Assembly (NCBI GenBank): GCA_933822405.4 | Contig: CAKOGP040002480.1 | Location: 46,010 to 110,009 of the forward strand | Length of the DNA: 64,000 nt | Reading direction: 5' to 3' | Source: Cylindrotheca closterium | Taxonomy: Eukaryota > Bacillariophyta > Bacillariophyceae > Bacillariales > Bacillariaceae | Part shown: piece by piece, positions 1-10,654 of the stretch | Numbering within the stretch: the stretch's first letter is position 1 | Layout of the letters: every line of letters starts with the position of its first letter | Translations under genes and position numbers: made by a program | Notes under the pieces: model-generated | The model's database searches: none | Seen by the model: only the letters and a program-made list of their open reading frames with translations | What the model was told of the DNA's origin: nothing

Positions 1-60
1 TTGATTTGTCGTGTTTCATTTGAGTTTGTCGTCTTTCGAATTGGTTTGTCGTCTTTCAAG
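1..60. repeat. Minisatellite, partial array at window edge
   Basis: About three degenerate copies of a roughly 20-bp unit whose core is TTTGTCGTNTTTC. The array runs off the left edge of the window. The same unit forms the larger array at 1140-1400, so the two flank about 1.1 kb of unique sequence. Confidence 0.75.
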
Positions 61-658
61 CACCATTTTGGAGTCTCTCCTTGCCGTGCAGTTTGGATCT
101 AGACCGACCTGCAACTAAGCAACATTGCAGACACCAAGATCAACGAAGGAGACGAAGATCTTAAGTACTTCTTAATGGGGCTTTACTGTCTTCGAAAAGT
201 AGTTTTTTGGTCAACGATCAAAACATGGGAAACGATCAAAAAGATTCAAGACGTGATTTTGTAAGGGAAGAAACTAGTCAGAAAGGTATGAGTTGGGTGC
301 TGTCGACGGATGGTAGTCACCGTTGGATCGATCAATGAGCCTTCTCATTCGGACTGCAGTCAAGATCCCCGATACTACCTTCACAGATACAATAATAAGC
401 CACGGGTTTGGAATTTCGGTAGTGGACAATCGGCAATTGTGGATGCGTGGTCCCATTCCATTCAAGAGCAGTCTTCACCACTCCATAATATTCTGACTGA
501 AGATGCTGTAGATAGATGTAAAGACAATAAACAAGAGTTCTAGACCAGCAAAAGACCAGCGTATTATACATATATCCTACCATCCCTGCTACTTCACTAC
601 AACATGTGATACAAATCTCAACAGATAGATATAAAATGTTCTTTGAAAAGCATTTCTT

Positions 659-1130
659 TCAAAATTCTGCTCGATCATGCATTTCCTTTGACATGTCATC
701 TAAACTGATTGTGACACTCGTCGAACCAGTTGAGGCGCCAGTAGCCCGATCATAGTTGGAGACAACCGTATCTGGGTTGTAGTAGAACTCAAACTTGAGA
801 ACGGGAAGCTTGGCAATAAGAATATTGCGAGAAGTCGGATCATGGAGCTTGATAATAATCCAAATCCTGTTTATTGTTGGATTCGAGTTTAGTAACAATT
901 GTCGTCACATCTCCAAATGGAATCCTTTGTGCCTTTCAATGATGCCACTTGATATTAGGCTCCTTCCCGCCTGGAGCCAATGTTTCACCGGGTCCTCCAA
1001 AAAAGGCATGTTGTCGCCTTCCTTCATGACCTTGACGTAGCGATAGTTCTCGCACATGAGCGTATTTTCCTGTTTTTTCTGCCGTCCGTCGCTTCTACTT
1101 TGGACCATGAACAGGTTTAGACGGGCGTGA
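659..1130 (-). pseudogene. Possible remnant of an unrecognised coding sequence
   Basis: On the minus strand, one reading frame runs from about 1130 down to 659 and is interrupted by a single TGA near 900. Both sides of the stop have ordinary protein-like composition; the downstream part includes a stretch reading LHDPTSRNILIAKLPVLKFE. There is no convincing start codon, no recognised domain and no good splice signal that would remove the stop. The segment lies between two blocks of the same minisatellite, so it may be part of a larger repeated element. It could equally be chance open frame. Confidence 0.2.
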
Positions 1131-1139
1131 TGAATTTTG

Positions 1140-1400
1140 TTGTCGTCGTCTTTTGAATTGATTTGTCGTCTTTCGAATTGATTTGTCGTCTTTCGAAATT
1201 GATTTGTCGTCTTTCGAATTGATTTGTCGTGTTTCATTCGAGTTTGTCGTGTTTCATTCAAGTTTGTCGTGTTTCATTCAAGTTTGTCGTGTTTCATTCG
1301 AGTTTGTCGTCTTTCGAATTGGTTTGTCGTCTTTCAAATTCTGTTGTCGCGTTTCGGAATCTGTTGTCGTGTTTCGAACTGGTTTGTCGTGTTTCGATTC
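1140..1400. repeat. 20-bp minisatellite array
   Basis: Roughly 13 tandem copies of a 20-bp unit (occasionally 21 bp) with the invariant core TTTGTCGT followed by C or G and TTTC. Copies differ mostly in the last 5-7 bases (for example GAATTG, ATTCGAG, ATTCAAG), giving an ordered series of subtypes. It is open in several frames only because the unit has few stops, and I do not regard it as coding. Confidence 0.85.
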
Positions 1401-1964
1401 GACCCAAAAGTAGAACTTGGGGCCCCTAAATTTGACTGCAAAACATAATGGGGGAAGACTAGAGAAAAGTGCTTCCCCCCGTTTAAATTGGACGACAGAC
1501 AGACGAGTTGCTGAGGGTCCTGGTACTGGAAAATGTTCCACGTGAAAATCAAAAAGTCGTGCGAAAACCGGTTGCTGCATTTTTCGAGAATTGGAGCTCG
1601 TACGCCGTATGTTTATTTTCAATTTGGAATTTTCAATTTGGAATACCGGTACCTGGTACACGTACAGTAATAATATCAAAAAAGTTTCTTGTGCTTGAAA
1701 GAAGAATCGGGTGACGTGTCGCTACCGAAAGATTTATCGATTCAATTCTTCGGAACAATTTGGGCCAATTGAAACTGTCATAGTGACGGAAGAATCAATG
1801 AATGAATCAATCCATCCGTTGAGGTCTTCCGTTTCGGCAGTGCACCAATCACTAAATGGTTGTAGATTCAGCGTTTTCATGCTAGCTAGTAGGATTCACT
1901 TACAACTACACTTACACTTACAATTACACTTACGTTTTTGAGCTGAAATTCAATACTATTCAAA
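1401..1964. other. Spacer upstream of the OSCA-type gene
   Basis: No gene seen. Contains short AATTTGGAATTTTC repeats near 1618-1645, a GAATGAATCAATC stretch at about 1796-1812 and a run of ACTTACA hexamers at 1900-1935 just before the start codon. It presumably holds the promoter and 5' UTR of the gene starting at 1965. Confidence 0.5.
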
Positions 1965-4900
1965 ATGGGGAGAAAGCAAGACATAGACGATTCCGTTCCC
2001 GACAAAGACAGCGATTCGGTAACGAGCAGCAGATCAGAAGAAGACGATGAGGAGTGGAGCGAACCTTTTCAGAAACAGACAAGCGGAAATAATGAAACTG
2101 AAGGCGTCTCCAATACGGTGCGCGTGGATTTTACTGGAAGCCTAATCGATGCTGCTGGGAGATCTGTTGCTCATTCCGAGTTGGATGACTCTGTCTCAAG
2201 CGACTTGGTGAATGAAATCGAGCATTCTCCTATGTACCCAAGCTATTCCAGCAGATTTTTGACTGGAAAATATACAAAAGACGCTCCTGTTGATGAGCAC
2301 GGGAAAATTGACTTTTTGAAGGATCATCTTCGGGAAATGACAGGGTCAAGGCGATTAGCTCTCAGTCTGATGGACAAAAAATGGTACAATCCACATGCTG
2401 GAAAAGGGGAAGTTGACCTAAAGAAGAGTTTCAAAGGTTCAGTGACAGGCAACTTCCCTTCTATAAAGCGAGCATGGGCCTACTTTGAGCACGCTACTTT
2501 GATGAGGTATGCTGACACTGGTGTGAATAGGAATTGGTTTGAGATGACATTGTGGGAACGGTTTCGATACGCCAAAACACATGCAGACGAAGAGTTTGAG
2601 AGAGCAAAACCTGGAGAGAAGACACGACCAACCAGACTTTACGACTGGCTCGCAACCCCGCATATGCAGCTAGGTGATTTTGGTTTAGGGTTTGGGATCT
2701 ACTTTAGGTGAGTGAGGGGGAAGTCTTCATCACTCCAACAGAATGCCGAAAGTTCTAAGCTTGCTTCTTGATTGTTGCAGCACACTTAGGGCCATCACGT
2801 GGATCTTATTCTTAACTGGTACGATCTCTGTTTTCAATATCTATTTCTTCGCATCAGACGAATATGGAGTGAACGATCCAGATACAGGATTCACCTACGA
2901 AGGCATGGGAAATCTGCTAAGGTACGTGAGCCTAGAAATCGAAGTGATTGATTGCAGACTGTTTTTTAATCATCATACGAATGAAGAGGATCCGCAGTTT
3001 GCACGGACGTGTCCTGGGTACCTTGCAGCGATTGTTATTGCAATAGTACGATCCAGGGATGGGCTTTCCCGAGAATTAATATTCGTTGCTTTGATACAAA
3101 CCAGACGACAGATGGCCGTGAGCTCGATGATAGGATCACTTTTGTCTTGAAAAATAGGTGTTTGGAAGATTCTAGTGCAATCTTGACCTTGGGGATGATC
3201 AACTATGGAGTGATGTTGTTTTTGCTGCCAACCATTTATATCTTGCTAGGATATTATTTGGAAAGGCACGCAGTCTTGTTCGACGAAGACGAGCAATCGG
3301 CACAAGACTATTCCATTATCGTAAAGCGTCCGCCACCAGATGCCAGAAACCCAAGAAAATGGAGAAACTATTTTGAAGAAACTTTTCCAGGGGTCGAGGT
3401 AGTTGCAGTGACCTGCAATCTTGATAACGATTTGCTGGTTAAAGCTTTGGTTGCGAGAAGGGAAATCTTGAGACGAATGGAAGTGTATTTGGAAAAGGGA
3501 ACAGACATGGACATTGATAATCTCGCCTTGATTGCTGCACAGGAGGCCCGCAACAGAGGCAAATATCTCGACGCGATCAAAGCCTGGTTTATTCCCGGTC
3601 TACCAGAACTGATTTCAAGTCTAGTCGGTCTGAATACACGAATAAAGGTAAGAACACGCAACCAACACCAGTCCAGCTGGTTATCCCACTTTATCTGGTT
3701 TATGTGCATGGGATGCTGGTAGGATGATAAGTGTTGTAATCTTCTTGATGAAAGTGTCAATGACAAGCTGGTTCGTTGCCTCACGGAATTGTTTTATTTG
3801 TTTCTGAATCAGGGTTTGGCTCAGCTGGACTATCCATGCACAAGTGTGTTCATCAGTTTTGAGAGGGAAAATCAGAAACGCTTGGTGCTCTCAAAGCTAT
3901 CTGTTGGAAAGAGATATATTAAAAGGAACGACCCAAGTGCCCTTGAGCACCCAAAGCTGATGTTTGAAGGTAAGAAGCGCAGAGGTCGTGGATTTCATGA
4001 CATACTGAAAAGATACCATGGGCAGTCATCACCGAATTCTGGTTCTCTCACACGAGATCTTCCTGTCGCAAAGGTACCGTTTTAAATGTTGACCAGGCTA
4101 CGGAACCAAATTCAATTCGATGGGAAGACCTGAATTTCCGAGTTGCAGAGAAGTTGAAGCAAACCACCATTACAGCTTCCATCACGATCGGTGCCATTTT
4201 GGTTGGTTCCTTTGCCGTCACATTTGCCGAGAGAGCTTCTCCCGGTGTTGGGGCCGCGTTTACAATTTCTGGTAGGACATTTCGGTTTGTTATACCCTGG
4301 CTTGTGGTACGGTGTTTCTCACACAATTCCAGTTCTGAATCTCTCTTTCCCTCAACTTGCAAAGTACATCACCGACTTTGAGGGTCACAGAAACGAAAGT
4401 AAACTGCAAACCTCGTTGTACATCAAGATCGCGGCGTTTCGTTGGGTCAACACGGCAGTTGTGACAACTTATATCACGCCGTTTACCTATACTTTATTAC
4501 CAGGTGGACTGATATCGCAGATTGCGGCAATTTTTTTTGCCGAGATTGTTACAACTAATGTCATCCAATTGACTGATGTATGGGGTCACTTCCAGCGGCA
4601 TGTTCTCGCGCCCAGAGAAAAGACCCAAGATGCGATGAACCGACGCTTTCAAGGATTGCAGGTGGAATTAGCAGAGCGGTAAGTGGGAGTTGGAGTATAG
4701 CGCTGTCAATGAAATGATGATGACGAAACTAATTGAGTCTCCACCATAGATACACAAACATGACCAAAATTATGTTTTTGGCCTTTTGGTATTCGTCGAT
4801 CTTTCCTGGTGGCATGCTTCTGGCAGCCGTTGCGCTGTTAGTGAACTACTACACGGATAGATTTAGTCTAATGAGATCCTGGCAACGGGCACCTCGAGTC

Positions 4901-5921
4901 GGAACCGAGATATCCAACATCAGCCTGAACTATTTCTTCTCGACGGCGCTCTTCTTTCTAGCGGTAATGAGTTCGTTCTATTGGTCTGCGTTCCCCTTTG
5001 ATAACTTGTGTCCTACAGACCAGACATTGAATCCAGACTATTACGGGACCTATAACGTTACTACAGTCACTAATGCTGGAAACAGGACTCTCATTGAGAC
5101 AGTGGATTCGAACACGGAAGTCTACCGATTCTGTAATCAGGATTTCATCCTTCGGCCGGGCGGGCCAGACTTTCCGTTTATCTATCGAGAGGGCGACCCA
5201 GATTTCGGAGACTCGTGGATGAGTGAAGAGCAAAAGTTTCTTTCGCAGCTATTTGGTTGGACCTCTATTGGATTCATTGCTTTGGTGGTGTTAAAGTTTC
5301 TGTATGGAATCTACTGTCGCATAAAGCGCGAATTCGTTGTGGAGCATGAGGTAGGTCAGAATGCTCGAATGCTTTCTGTAATGGTTGCATTGTTAGATGC
5401 GTCATTCTTTAGTTGATGGAAGTCGACTGACGATTTGTCTGCATTTTTTCTTCCCACTTCCTGCAGTCAATTGGTGCCGAGCAAGGGATAGCCTTTCATG
5501 AAGTTCCTACCATCGCTGGATATGTCCCCCAAGTGAAGAGCAACTTGTTTTCCTATCCTTTGATTGTATGCGATTGCGATAAGCTTGGGGACCAGTTATT
5601 TGATTGGTAAGCACATTTTGTGCGGAGGCACCAGTTTCACCAAAATCGTTGTTAACCACGCTTCTATTGAATTTGCTCCAACTCCAACTACTTGCGATAA
5701 ACAGGACGGACCCCGACCAAGATTACGGGTATTATGACTTGACGAAGGATGGAGAGCACATCTTGACGGGATCGAACCGGCGTGCCAAGAATAGTTTCGA
5801 TCGCGTCAAATATTGGCCTCCGAAATCATTAAAGAAGAAAGTGATGCGCAAAGCAGCGACCGAACGTCGGGTGTCTAGTGTATTCAATGCCGGTGGGTCG
5901 GTGAGTGGTATGACGAGATGA
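1965..5921 (+). CDS. OSCA/TMEM63 (CSC1)-type mechanosensitive cation channel
   Basis: A nine-exon gene encoding about 1053 residues. Exons are 1965-2707, 2781-2921, 3029-3647, 3813-3969, 4074-4271, 4333-4678, 4750-5350, 5467-5606 and 5705-5921; all introns are GT-AG and every junction keeps frame. The first about 240 residues are acidic and hydrophilic. N-terminal membrane helices follow (ITWILFLTGTISVF; YGVMLFLLPTIYILLGYYL). Next is a cytosolic domain with KRPPPDARNPRKW and a long helical insert, and the segment TEPNSIRWEDL, which matches the A-P-E-P-x-D-I-x-W-E-N-L signature of CSC1/OSCA proteins. A helix-rich membrane core follows, including an FEGHRNES segment equivalent to the EGH segment of the family. 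These proteins are osmo- or mechano-gated cation channels of the TMEM16/OSCA/TMC superfamily. The superfamily call is firmer than the OSCA call, and anoctamin-like is the alternative. Exon 3 (3029) is the least certain boundary. Confidence 0.65.
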
Positions 5922-6841
5922 TACTAGGGAAATAGGGTGATAACAGTGTCTACATGGTGCCAGTGTATCGCGTTCGAATTATGATGTGCAATGTGTGCTG
6001 ATGTTTTCCGTATCAGTGTACTAGAGTATCAGTACGAGTACCGGTACCAAAGTAGTATGAATTAGAAGTTGAGAGTATGTTATTTAGTGGGTATTGCAAA
6101 AGTGTTCTTGAATATAGTAAAAAATTTCAATTGGGATGATCTAACTTTCAACTTTATCAGTGAGTCTGACGTCGGTACAGTACCAACTGCAGAGATGAGA
6201 TACTGTGTCAGATACCTACCAGGTACTGTCATCTGAGTCGCACTTGTCATAGCGGTACTGCTGTGTCTGTCCCCTTCCCGTAAATCTGAACAGTACTTTA
6301 CGACCGCAATAAAAGTGTACACGGTATGTACCGGTAGTGTAGTCTACCTGTATGTACGATCTTGCTACTGTAGGTACGATATTTCGTGTCGTTCATCTTG
6401 TGCGCGTTATTCTGTGCGAACGAGGTGTCAAGTGAAAAGGAAACGATCGATGGCATGAACGAATGAATGAATGAATCAATCCAATCTGAAATCAAATACC
6501 GATCCATCTCCACAGAAAGATCTCTGAACGTCCTGTTGGGAGGCAACGACTCAAGTGCACGCTATTTCTACTCGTGTTGCTTTCGATCAAAGACATAATA
6601 ATTCTAGAAACACTTGCACAGTGTGTGAAAAGTCAAAGATTGCCAATTAAAACACAGAGTTTAACGACTTGAAAACGAGTCAGTCAAGGACACATTACCA
6701 AAGCGTGAAACAGAAGCATCAACAGCTTCAATCAGTACTCGTTTATTCTCTCATTCTTATCACGATCCTCTAAAATATAAACACAGGCATTCAAGGCTTT
6801 CACAGTCAAAAACAAGACAAGACAAAAGAAAACAAGACAAG
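5922..6841. other. Spacer without a recognised gene
   Basis: About 920 bp. Contains several TACCGGTA/GGTACC-type words (around 6035-6050, 6230 and 6330-6345) and a GAATGAATGAATGAATC tract near 6460-6480. The last 60 bp before 6842 is a purine/AC-rich stretch with AAACAAGACAAG repeats, probably 5' UTR of the trehalose gene. Confidence 0.5.
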
Positions 6842-9800
6842 ATGCAAACTGAAGAGAACAACAAAGAGGAGACTGCCATGTCCATTCCTCGACCGTTTGC
6901 AGTTTCCACTGGAAGAGTCGTTCGTCTACATTTTACTTGCCGTGCTGAGCTTCCCATCGGTTCGCTATTGAGAGTGACGGGGTCGTCTCTTTGGGCTCCT
7001 CCAGCCATGGGGACTCCTTCCGATCCAATGAATGCTCATCACATTGCACAAGAAGAACAACGAGAAGCCTTCCCGACCGGTGGCGGAGGCGGAGATGCTG
7101 TTGATGAAAGTTTGGAATATTGGTTTCGACATCCAACCAGCCTTTATACCAGTAGTGTGGAAATGGTTACCACTCCTGAGACTTATCCGGAATGGAAGAC
7201 GGCCAAGCCTGTGGTAGTGGTTTTGCACCCAACTTCTGGGGCATTGCAACATCATTATTATCGTTATCTTGTAGTGACACCTGGAGCCAATGCTGTTAAT
7301 GATAGCAATGGAGAGGAGAAAGAGGATGCCATGGATGTGGCTACGGGTAATGAAATGTCCTCGGTGGCCGCTTCCGTCATGATGTGGGAACAACCCTACC
7401 CACAAGTACCTGGTCCGGTCGCCTCGTCAGTTAGCCTTGGAACTTCCAAGTCTGGGTCCGTGGCAGCGAACCAAGATTCTCCAGCGAATACAATCCAACA
7501 ATTGGCTTCTCTGCCATACCGAACCTTGAATATTAATGTCGAAACGGCCCAAGTGGTTTACAACTTTGGTGGTGATGCTTCTGACCCCAATGAACGTATA
7601 GATACTTGGAACAACCCCGAAGACTTGACCTTTCAGGCCTACCAAATTCGAGAAAGCATGAGTCAGTCGGAAAAAGAAAAGAATCGGCGTTCGCAGGAGA
7701 GCTCTCAATCCAGTTTGAGCAGTGGCCTTGGCATGGACGAAAGCGGAAGCGGTGTTTTGTCCAAGAAAACAATGGCCCCCAAGATTCTATTCATTTGCTT
7801 TCACTTGCCCGTTGTCGTGGTAAAGATCAATGGGCAGTGGCAGGCAACTTGGTCTGAATCCCTGCTGGCTCACAAGGAAGGTAGCAAGATTGTGGCAGCC
7901 TATCGGGCCCATTGGATCGGAACTGTCACACCGCACCCTCCAATCAGCAATGAGGAAGACCGAGAAGCAGTTCGCAAGGTATTGGCTAATCTTAATTGCA
8001 CGCCCATCTTTTTAGAGGCATCTGTACGACAGGCCCACTATTATGGATTCTGCAAGCAAGTCTTGTGGCCAGCATTTCACAACATCGACCTCTTGGATTT
8101 GAGTGGCTCAGAGGTTTCATCGTCACAAGATAACATTGGTCAGCACGCGGCGGCATCTGACTGGGATCAATCGAGATTGGACCATTGGTGGCAGGCTTAC
8201 CAACAAGTCAACCGGGATTTTGCCCAGGTAGTCAACACTTTGGTGGATTCTGATGCCTCAACCTATCTCTGGATACATGATTATCACTTGAGTTTGCTGC
8301 CCCGAATGTTGGACAGGGAACCAGCCAAATCGTGTCGCAAGGTATTCTTTTTGCATATTCCCTTTCCGACCTCACAAATCTTTCGCGAGTTGGAATGCGG
8401 TGAAGAAATTCTCCGAGGAATGCTCCACGCTGATGTGGTGGGATTTCATGCATTTGATCATGCTCGGCACTTTTTGAATGCTTCGAAGCGTATTTTGGGA
8501 TTAAACAATGAAAGCATCGAAGGAGGGTTGATAGGAGTAAACTTTTTGGGACGAACCGTTTTGGTCAGCATGTCCAACGTTAGCATTGAACCCAGAATGG
8601 TTGATGGTGAGTCGATGAGGCGTGGCGGATGGCAATTGGTTGTTGTTTTTGCCATGATCTGACCTCTTGTTCTCTTCCCTTCATACCCCAGTTGCGTTGG
8701 CGCTTCCAGTTGTACAACAGGGCTCTCAAGAACTTCGACAGAAGCATGGCCAACGATGCATCATTTGTGGTGTCGAAGTTGCGCAGCGGTTGAGTGGCAC
8801 ATCCCTGAAGCTGCTGGCGTATGAGCGTCTGCTGCAAGATTATCCCAGTTGGAGGTCCCGAGTAGTCATGGTTCAGCGCATTTTGATTCCCGGAGGGCGC
8901 AAGAAAGACGAACAGATTACTCTACAGGAGGTCCGTGCAATTGTCCACCGCATCCAAGATAAATTTGGTCTAGATGTCATTGATTACAAGGAAGTTGCCG
9001 GGGCGACACTACCAATGGATCAACGACTCGCTCTGTGGAAAGCTTCGGATATTCTAATGTTGACTCCGATTCGCGAGGGGTTGAATCACTGGCCAATGGA
9101 ATTTGTCTACTGCAAAGATTCCCAAAATCCAGGAGTGGTCATTTCGTCAGAATTTACAGCCGTCTCTTCCATCTTAAATGGTGCGCTTCGGGTCAATCCT
9201 TTTGATATTCAAATGACCATTACCACGATTGACAAGGCCTTGAGTATGGACTACGAAGAGAAAGAAGGTCGCCGTTATCGGGATTTGGATTTTGTTTCTA
9301 ACTGTCCCTCTGACAAGTGGGTTCGCAATGTTTTGAGGGATCTAAATGATGTGACTAATTCATCCTCTAGGGGAAAGTCATCGACCAACACGTCTAGCAG
9401 TGCGACACCCACAACACCATCCTGGACGCCTCGTCGCAACAAACAGGAGCAGTTGGATGGCACTGCCGCATTTTTGCTCAAGGAGAGTCATGCGTCCTTT
9501 ACGCATCTCACCTCCAAAGTGTTAAAGCAGGCCTATGATGCTTCAAACCGACGTGTCATTATGCTGGACTTTAATGGAACGATTGTTCAAAAGGAACCTC
9601 CTGGCAAGTATTTGAAGCGAGAGATCTTGGGGACTTCTGGAAACAAGCCACCACCCAAGGTTATCGACGCTCTCACGCTATTGTGTAACGATCCAAAGAA
9701 TACTGTCTATGTTGTTTCGGGAGATTCGGCCGAGAATGTACTCAGTGCCCTCGGACACATTCCTAATCTTGGATTGGCGGTATCTAATGGAGCTACGTTT

Positions 9801-10502
9801 AGTGCACCTAGCCCTAATGTGAATACACCTCGCCGATGGCAAAAGTTCGATTTGGGAGTTGATTGGGATGCAGTTAAAAGAGTGGCTCTTCCTGTCTTGT
9901 CCAAATACACGGCTCGATCAAATGGCTCGTTTGTGAAACTCACCACATTTTCGATTGGTTGGTCGTATTATTCGTGTGATCCCGAGTGGGGCTCTCTTCA
10001 AGCATCCCATTTGGTGTTGGAGCTGGAATCTGAACTGAAGGCATTTGACGTTCGATTTGTTACCTTGAAGGGAATCGTCGAAATCGTGCCGCGAAAACTC
10101 AACAAGGGTCTCGTGGTCAAGAAGGTCCTACGGGATATTTCGAGAGAGTCGGTCGATCAAGGAATTGACTTTTGCATGTGCTTGGGAGATGATATTTCCG
10201 ATGAAAAGATGTTCACGAGTGTCTTCTCTTTTATTGCGGAAATGGGTCATGAGGAGTCGGCACACCCAGATCCTCCTGTTATTAATGAAGACGGATCCTT
10301 GGACACACCCCCGGACTGGAGCATGCTGCAGACAAAGGTTTCAGAGCCGATGTACTGCTACACATGCGCTGTAGGTAAAAAGCCGTCGCATGCTTCCATG
10401 TATATGACGGATGCCAAGGAGGTTGCCGATGCTTTGGTGTTGCTGGTCAATAGCGAGCATACCTCTCGATCAGAACCGAAGCATGGTGGTTGGTTTTCAT
10501 AA
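6842..10502 (+). CDS. CBM20-like + trehalose-6-phosphate synthase/phosphatase fusion, probably a class II-like pseudoenzyme
   Basis: Two exons (6842-8606, 8692-10502) give about 1191 residues. Residues about 20-150 resemble a CBM20 starch/glucan-binding module. Residues about 330-800 are a GT20 trehalose-6-phosphate synthase domain with YYGFCKQVLWPAFHN, WIHDYHLSLLP, FLHIPFPTSQIFRE and NGALRVNPFD. Residues about 875-1170 are a HAD-type trehalose phosphatase domain with GDDISDEKMF. Key residues differ from active enzymes. The usual V-D-R-L-D-Y-x-K-G loop reads GVEVAQRLSG (residues 615-624), so the sugar-phosphate/UDP-binding Arg and Lys are absent. HAD motif I reads LDFNGT, with Asn883 instead of the second Asp. 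Motif II reads VSGD rather than VSGR. Known parallels are plant class II TPS proteins, which keep both domains but are mostly regulatory. I infer a sensor or scaffold role tying glucan to trehalose-6-phosphate signalling. The gene converges on the LtrA-like gene 152 bp downstream. Confidence 0.9.
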
Positions 10503-10654
10503 GCCGCTGAGTGAAACCAGTGTTCAAGTGTTGTTGTTTGTTACATTCGATTCCTATTCCTCTCCCCATTTTGAGTAGGGCACTGCATTAGATTTTTTTT
10601 CTATTATTAGATGCTATTTCTTCGTTGTATCAATCTGCCTCCTATTCTATTACA

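Noticed and set aside
1183..1448. Several overlapping plus-strand open frames of 66-76 codons
   Set aside because: They are translations of the 20-bp minisatellite in different frames and have no non-repeat content.
4074..4096. A 23-nt GT-AG mini-intron in the OSCA-type gene
   Set aside because: A normal 104-nt intron (3970-4073) with a GTAAG donor keeps frame and restores a better family match (FEG-TVLNVDQATEPNSIRWEDL).
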